Positions 6,719 to 11,787 of a stretch of DNA of 11,787 bases are shown in pieces. Under the pieces are notes generated by a model. The model saw only the letters and a list, made by a program, of their open reading frames with translations. It searched no databases and was not told the DNA's origin. Positions within the stretch are counted from its first letter, which is position 1. Every line of letters starts with the position of its first letter. The DNA is taken from contig NZ_CAKUCL010000233.1 of the NCBI RefSeq assembly GCF_934643405.1, positions 1 through 11,787 on the forward strand. The letters are read 5' to 3'. The position numbers and the translations under genes were made by a program. Origin of the DNA: an uncultured Actinoplanes sp. GTDB lineage: Bacteria; Actinomycetota; Actinomycetes; Mycobacteriales; Micromonosporaceae.

Positions 6719-6742
6719 GTCACGGCGCGAAGTCATCGTGAC
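6719..6742. promoter_or_regulatory. Spaced inverted repeat upstream of the solute-binding protein gene (possible operator)
   Basis: GTCACG at 6719-6724 and CGTGAC at 6737-6742 form a perfect 6-bp inverted repeat with a 12-nt spacer. It lies 42-65 bp upstream of the chosen start at 6677, between treZ and the sensor genes. A dimeric repressor site is possible. A six-base match is also easy to find by chance in GC-rich DNA. Confidence 0.25.
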
Positions 6743-6756
6743 GCACGGGGGCGAGC

Positions 6757-6770
6757 GGGCGACATCGCCC
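6757..6770 (-). terminator. Short GC hairpin after treZ (possible terminator without U-tract)
   Basis: On the minus strand GGGCGA-TG-TCGCCC forms a 6-bp, nearly all-GC stem beginning 14 nt past the treZ stop. No run of T follows. GC-rich hairpins without U-tracts are common behind actinobacterial genes, but their termination strength is uncertain. If real, it would separate the trehalose operon from the sensor genes. Confidence 0.35.
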
Positions 6771-6784
6771 CGGGGAGGGTCCTT

Positions 6785-8554
6785 TCAGCGGTACGCGACG
6801 ACGACCGCGCTCTCGGCGGGAAGGTCCACCCGATCGCGATGCAGCACGACCCCGGGCTCGGTCGCCAGCAGCACCTTGCTCGGCGGCTGCCGCAGGCTCA
6901 CCGTCTGCGGCGCCGTCGTGAGATTCGCCGCCACCGCGCAGTTGCCGCGCCGCATCACCACGAACTGGTCGCCGTGCCAGACCTCCACCTTGTCGAGCCA
7001 CGGGTCGGAGAGCTCGGCGCGGCTCTTGCGCAGCGCGATCAGCTGCTTGTAGAGGTCCAGGATCTCCGCGTGCCCGGGCTTGCCCGGCTCGGCCCAGTCC
7101 AGCTTGGACCGCTGGAAGGTGGCCGGGTCCTGCGGATCGGGCACCTCCGCCTCGGCCCAGCCGTGCTCGGCGAACTCGCGCCGCCGCCCGTTCTGCACCG
7201 CGGCGGCGAGCTCCGGTTCGGGGTGGCTGGTGAAGAACTGCCAGGGGCTGCTCGCCGCCCACTCCTCGCCCATGAACAGCATCGGCGTGAACGGCGCGGT
7301 GAGCAGCAGCGTCGCGCCCACCTTCAGCAGGCCGGGCGAGAGGACCGCGGAGAGCCGGTCGCCGACCGCCCGGTTGCCGATCTGGTCGTGGTTCTGCAGG
7401 TACGCGACGAACCGGTGACCGGGGATCAGCGAGCGGTCGACCGGCCGGCCGTGGCGGCGCTGCCGGAAGCTCGACCAGGTGTTCGCGTGGAAGAACGCGC
7501 CCTCCAGCACGGTCTGCAGGCACTCCAGCGAGCCGAAATCGCCGTAGTAGCCCTGCCGCTCGCCGGTGAGCAGCGTGTGCAGGGCGTGGTGCACGTCGTC
7601 GTCCCACTGGGCCTGCAGCCCGAATCCACCCGCTTCCCTCGGCGTGATCAGCTTGGGGTCGTTGAGGTCGGACTCGGCGATCAGCGACAGCGGCCGGCCC
7701 ACGTGCGCGGACAGCGACTCGACCTCCACCGCCATCTCCTCGAGCAGGTGGATGGCGGTGTGGTCGACCAGCGCGTGCACGGCGTCCAGGCGGAGCGCGT
7801 CCACGTGGTAGTCGCGCAGCCACATCAGGGCGCTGTCGATGATGTACCGGCGGACCTCGCCGGAGAGCGGGCCGTCCAGGTTGACCGACGACCCCCACGG
7901 GTTCGACCCGGAGGTGCTCAGGTACGGCGCGAACATCGGGGCGTAGGCGCCGCTGGGCCCGAAGTGGTTGTAGACGACGTCCAGCACGACGCCGAGACCC
8001 TTCGCGTGGGCGGCGTCGACGAAGCGCTTCAGCCCGTCCGGACCGCCGTACGCCTCGTGCGGCGCGAACCAGCAGACGCCGTCGTAGCCCCAGTTGTACT
8101 CGCCGTTGAACGCGTTGACCGGCAGCAGTTCGACCAGGTCCACGCCCAGTTCGACGAGGTGGTCGAGGCGGTCGATGGCGGCGTCGAACGTGCCGGCCGG
8201 GGTGAACGTGCCGATGTGCAGCTCGTACAGGACCGCGCCGGGCAGCTGACGACCGGTCCACGCCTGGTCCGTCCAGGAGAAGGCGTTCTGGTCGTACACC
8301 CGGCTGGCCCCGTGCACGCCCTGCGGCTGCCACGGCGAGCGCGGGTCGGGCAGCGGCGTCTCGGCATCCGGCAGGACGTACGCGTAGTCGGTGCCCGCGC
8401 CCGCCTCGGGGACGTCCACCCGCCACCACCCGTCGTCGCCGCGTTCCATCTCGTGGTCGCGACTCTGTCTCCCCGCAGGGGAAATCCCGTCCACCCCCGA
8501 GAACAGCCTCAGCTTGACGGTCTTCTCGGGCACCCAGACTTCGAAGATCGTCAT
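6785..8554 (-). CDS. treZ: Malto-oligosyltrehalose trehalohydrolase
   Basis: TreZ (EC 3.2.1.141, family GH13) hydrolyses the alpha-1,4 bond next to the terminal trehalosyl unit of maltooligosyltrehalose and releases free trehalose in the cytoplasm. The protein has 589 residues, normal for the family. An N-terminal carbohydrate-binding-like domain (1-95; FEVWVPEKTVKLRLFSG) precedes the barrel: LYELHIGTFTPAGTFDAAI (109-127), VELLPVNAFNGEYNWGYDG (141-159), region I LDVVYNHFGP (191-200), region II ALRLDAVH with nucleophile D257, region III IAESD with acid/base E294, and region IV LQNHDQIGN with D390. A GEEW(A)ASSPWQFFTSH block (429-444) is typical of TreZ, and a C-terminal beta domain closes the chain. 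All three catalytic carboxylates are present. Its ATG shares one base with the TreY stop (TAATG), and GAAGGA lies 3 nt upstream, so the two are translationally coupled and probably made in similar amounts. Confidence 0.97.
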   Translation of the reverse strand: MTIFEVWVPEKTVKLRLFSGVDGISPAGRQSRDHEMERGDDGWWRVDVPEAGAGTDYAYVLPDAETPLPDPRSPWQPQGVHGASRVYDQNAFSWTDQAWTGRQLPGAVLYELHIGTFTPAGTFDAAIDRLDHLVELGVDLVELLPVNAFNGEYNWGYDGVCWFAPHEAYGGPDGLKRFVDAAHAKGLGVVLDVVYNHFGPSGAYAPMFAPYLSTSGSNPWGSSVNLDGPLSGEVRRYIIDSALMWLRDYHVDALRLDAVHALVDHTAIHLLEEMAVEVESLSAHVGRPLSLIAESDLNDPKLITPREAGGFGLQAQWDDDVHHALHTLLTGERQGYYGDFGSLECLQTVLEGAFFHANTWSSFRQRRHGRPVDRSLIPGHRFVAYLQNHDQIGNRAVGDRLSAVLSPGLLKVGATLLLTAPFTPMLFMGEEWAASSPWQFFTSHPEPELAAAVQNGRRREFAEHGWAEAEVPDPQDPATFQRSKLDWAEPGKPGHAEILDLYKQLIALRKSRAELSDPWLDKVEVWHGDQFVVMRRGNCAVAANLTTAPQTVSLRQPPSKVLLATEPGVVLHRDRVDLPAESAVVVAYR

Positions 8555-10836
8555 TATTCCTTCACCAGCAACGCGACGGGGTAGGTGCTGAGCAGTTCGG
8601 CGACCGCGATGCGGTTCCCGCCGTAGGTGGCATTCGTGAAGACTTCCGTCCAGCTGTGGCCGTCGAGTGACAGCGCGGTGTCGCCCCAGCCGCCGCGGCG
8701 GGACAAGCCGACCGGCAGCCGGGTCGCGACCGCCACCACGCCGCCACGGTCGAAGGCGAGCACGTGCTCACCCACCCGGCCCTCGGCGAACACCGGCCGG
8801 TACCCGTCGAACAGTTCCGGCCGCTGCCGGCGCAGGCGCAGGGTGCGGCTGGTGACCAGAAGCTTGGCCGCGCCGCTCTCGTCGACCGGCGGCAGCCACC
8901 CGTCGTCGATCCGGCTGAGCAGTTCGCGCCGCAGACCGAAGTCGACCGGCCGCCGGTTGTCCGGGTCGACCAGCGAGTGGTCCCACAGCTCGGTGCCCTG
9001 GTACACGTCCGGCACGCCGGGCATGGTCAGCTGCACCACTTTCTGGCCGAGCGAGTTGGACCAGCCGGGCGGGGTGATCGACGCGGCGAAGTCGGACACC
9101 TCGCGGTGCAGCGCCGGGTCGTCGTAGAGGCGGTCGACCATCTCGCGCAGCTGCGTCTCGAAGCGCTCGTCCGGCCGGGTCCAGGTGGTCGCGGCGGCGG
9201 CCTCGCGGGCGGCCTTCAGCGCGTACGCCTGCAACCGCTCCCGGGAGATCGGCCAGGCGCCCACCGCGGCCTGCCAGACGAGATGCGCCAGCGAGGGGTC
9301 GGCCAGCGGGACGATCCGGACCCAGCGGCGCACCACCTCGGTCCAGTCCCCGGGCACCTCGGCGAGGACGGCGAGCCGGGCCCGGACGTCCTCGCTGCGC
9401 TTGGTGTCGTGGGTGGACAGGGTGGTCATCGAACGCGGCAGGCGGTGAGCCCGCTCGTGGTTCGCGTCGTGGAAGTCGTCCGGGGTGACGCCGAAGTCGG
9501 TGGGGTCGTTGCCGACCTCGTTGCGCGCGGTGAACCTGGTCCAGCGGTAGAAAGCGGTGTCCTCCACGCCCTTCGCCATGACCGCGCCGGTGAACTGCTG
9601 GAACCGTACGGCAAGCTCGTCGTCGGCATGTCTGAGCCGGCCGGTGAGCTGGTCCAGCACCGGGATCAGCTGCGGGTTGCGCCGGCCGGCCTCGGACCTC
9701 GCCCTGGCGAGATGACGGGAGCCGTGCGGCAGATAGCTGCGGTAGACCGGGAAGCAGGCGGCCAGCTCGGCCAGCGCTCGGGGCGCCGCCTCGATGTCCG
9801 GGACCAGGCGGGACAGCCGGGCCAGCTCGGCGGCGAGCAGCGTGTTCGCCACCCGGAACTTGGTCTCGTGCACGAGATCCTGCCAGGAGGTCGTGCCGCC
9901 GGTGAGGTGGTGGTCGAGGGTGTCGAAGAACGCCTCGGTGGACGTGTCCACGAAGACGCCGCCCGCCTCGGCGAGCGCGTCGTAGCCGGTGGTGCCGTCG
10001 ACCGGCCAGTCCGGCAGCTCCTCCCCCGGCTCCAGGATCTTCTCCACCACCAGCCAGGCGTCCGGTGCGGCCTCGCGCAGGCGGTTGAGGTACGCCCCCG
10101 GGTCGCGCAGCCCGTCCGGATGGTCGACGCGGATGCCGTCCACCATGCCCTCGCGATACCAGCGCAGGATCTCCGCGTGGGTGGCGTCGAACACCGCCGG
10201 GTCCTCGACCCGCAGCCCGGCGAGGTCGACGATGGCGAAGAACCGGCGGTAGTTGAGCTCGCTGTCGCCGCGGGTCCAGTTGACCAGCTCGTAGTGCTGC
10301 CGGTCGTGCACCTCGCGGGCGGTTCCCTCGCCGGTGCCGTCGGCGATCGGGTACCGCTTGTCGTAGTACCGCAGCTCGCCGTCCTCCAGGCGCAGGTCGT
10401 CCAGCGCGTCCGGCGAGTCGGCCAGCACCGGGATCAGCACCCGGCCCCGCGACCAGTCGATGTCGTAGAACTCCGAGAACTCGGACTTCTGGCCGTTCTT
10501 CAGAACGTCCCACCAGGTCGGGTTCGCGTGCGGCACGCCGACCCCGGCGTGGTTCGGCACGATGTCCACGACCAGGCCGAGATCCGCGGCCTTGAGCGCC
10601 TGGGACAGCTTGCGCAGCTCCTCGGCGCCGCCCAGCTCGGGGTTGACCCGGGTGTGGTCGACCACGTCGTAACCGTGCTCGGAACCCGGCGTCGCGGTCA
10701 GCAGCGGCGCCGAGTAGAGGTGGCTGACGCCGAGGTCGGCCAGGTAGTCGGCCAGTTCGGCCGCGGCGGGCAAGGGGAAATCGGGGCGGACCTGGACTCG
10801 ATACGTTCCAGTGGGGGAGCCGTCGGAAGGGGGCAT
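8554..10836 (-). CDS. treY: Malto-oligosyltrehalose synthase
   Basis: TreY (EC 5.4.99.15, family GH13) is an intramolecular transglycosylase: it turns the reducing-end alpha-1,4 glucose of a maltodextrin into an alpha,alpha-1,1-linked trehalosyl end, the substrate of TreZ. The 760 residues are typical. Motifs in order are TYRVQVRPDFPLPAA (11-25), HLYSAPLLTATPGSEHGYD (39-57), region I VVDIVPNH (89-96), GIRVDHPDGL with nucleophile D238, VVEKIL with acid/base E265, GTTGYD (281-286), KGVEDTAFYRW (422-432), region IV STHDTKRSEDVRARL with D477, and PGVPDVYQGTELWD (606-619). All catalytic residues are present, and no frameshift or truncation is seen. Its ATG directly follows the TreX stop (TGAATG) with AGGACGG 5 nt upstream, and its stop overlaps the treZ start. 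It is the central gene of a treX-treY-treZ operon. Confidence 0.97.
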   Translation of the reverse strand: MPPSDGSPTGTYRVQVRPDFPLPAAAELADYLADLGVSHLYSAPLLTATPGSEHGYDVVDHTRVNPELGGAEELRKLSQALKAADLGLVVDIVPNHAGVGVPHANPTWWDVLKNGQKSEFSEFYDIDWSRGRVLIPVLADSPDALDDLRLEDGELRYYDKRYPIADGTGEGTAREVHDRQHYELVNWTRGDSELNYRRFFAIVDLAGLRVEDPAVFDATHAEILRWYREGMVDGIRVDHPDGLRDPGAYLNRLREAAPDAWLVVEKILEPGEELPDWPVDGTTGYDALAEAGGVFVDTSTEAFFDTLDHHLTGGTTSWQDLVHETKFRVANTLLAAELARLSRLVPDIEAAPRALAELAACFPVYRSYLPHGSRHLARARSEAGRRNPQLIPVLDQLTGRLRHADDELAVRFQQFTGAVMAKGVEDTAFYRWTRFTARNEVGNDPTDFGVTPDDFHDANHERAHRLPRSMTTLSTHDTKRSEDVRARLAVLAEVPGDWTEVVRRWVRIVPLADPSLAHLVWQAAVGAWPISRERLQAYALKAAREAAAATTWTRPDERFETQLREMVDRLYDDPALHREVSDFAASITPPGWSNSLGQKVVQLTMPGVPDVYQGTELWDHSLVDPDNRRPVDFGLRRELLSRIDDGWLPPVDESGAAKLLVTSRTLRLRRQRPELFDGYRPVFAEGRVGEHVLAFDRGGVVAVATRLPVGLSRRGGWGDTALSLDGHSWTEVFTNATYGGNRIAVAELLSTYPVALLVKE
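8558..8563 (-). promoter_or_regulatory. treZ: Ribosome binding site of treZ inside the end of treY
   Basis: GAAGGA on the minus strand lies 3 nt before the treZ ATG and within the last codons of treY, which end Lys-Glu-stop. Together with the one-base TAATG overlap it indicates re-initiation by ribosomes finishing treY. Confidence 0.6.

Positions 10837-11787
<951 letters not shown>

Overview
The window is very GC-rich and densely coded, with GTG starts, genes that abut or overlap, and an OtsAB-independent trehalose operon. The gene content and protein style fit an actinobacterium, most likely of the Micromonosporaceae (an Actinoplanes-like genus). That placement is inferred from protein flavour and gene order, not from a marker gene.

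Layout. On the + strand (1-1368) are the 3' end of an HrpB-type DEAH-box helicase gene and, 2 nt downstream, a small gene for a diverged 6-pyruvoyl-tetrahydropterin synthase (PTPS/QueD)-like protein. This pair converges on seven consecutive minus-strand genes. In order of transcription they are treX (partial, entering from the right edge), treY, treZ, a membrane-anchored family-3 solute-binding protein, a seven-helix membrane protein of unknown family, a PstP-like PP2C phosphatase, and a membrane-bound GGDEF-EAL protein. The last of these overlaps the end of the PTPS-like gene by 29 bp, tail to tail. No gene-free stretch exceeds about 110 bp, and I see no RNA genes, mobile elements, CRISPR arrays or large repeats.

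How the genes work together. TreX debranches glycogen or maltodextrin, TreY converts the terminal reducing-end linkage to a trehalose linkage, and TreZ releases trehalose. The three genes abut or overlap by 1 nt and form one operon. Downstream, the solute-binding protein and the membrane protein are translationally coupled (ATGA overlap), and no ABC permease or ATPase lies beside them. With the PP2C gene 70 nt further on, the set looks like an amino-acid sensing module that acts through Ser/Thr dephosphorylation. It recalls the GlnH-GlnX-PknG system of mycobacteria and corynebacteria, but with a phosphatase in place of the kinase. The c-di-GMP enzyme follows after 61 nt and could be a further output. 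This sensing module is the most interesting part of the window. Its function is inference; its gene structure is directly visible.
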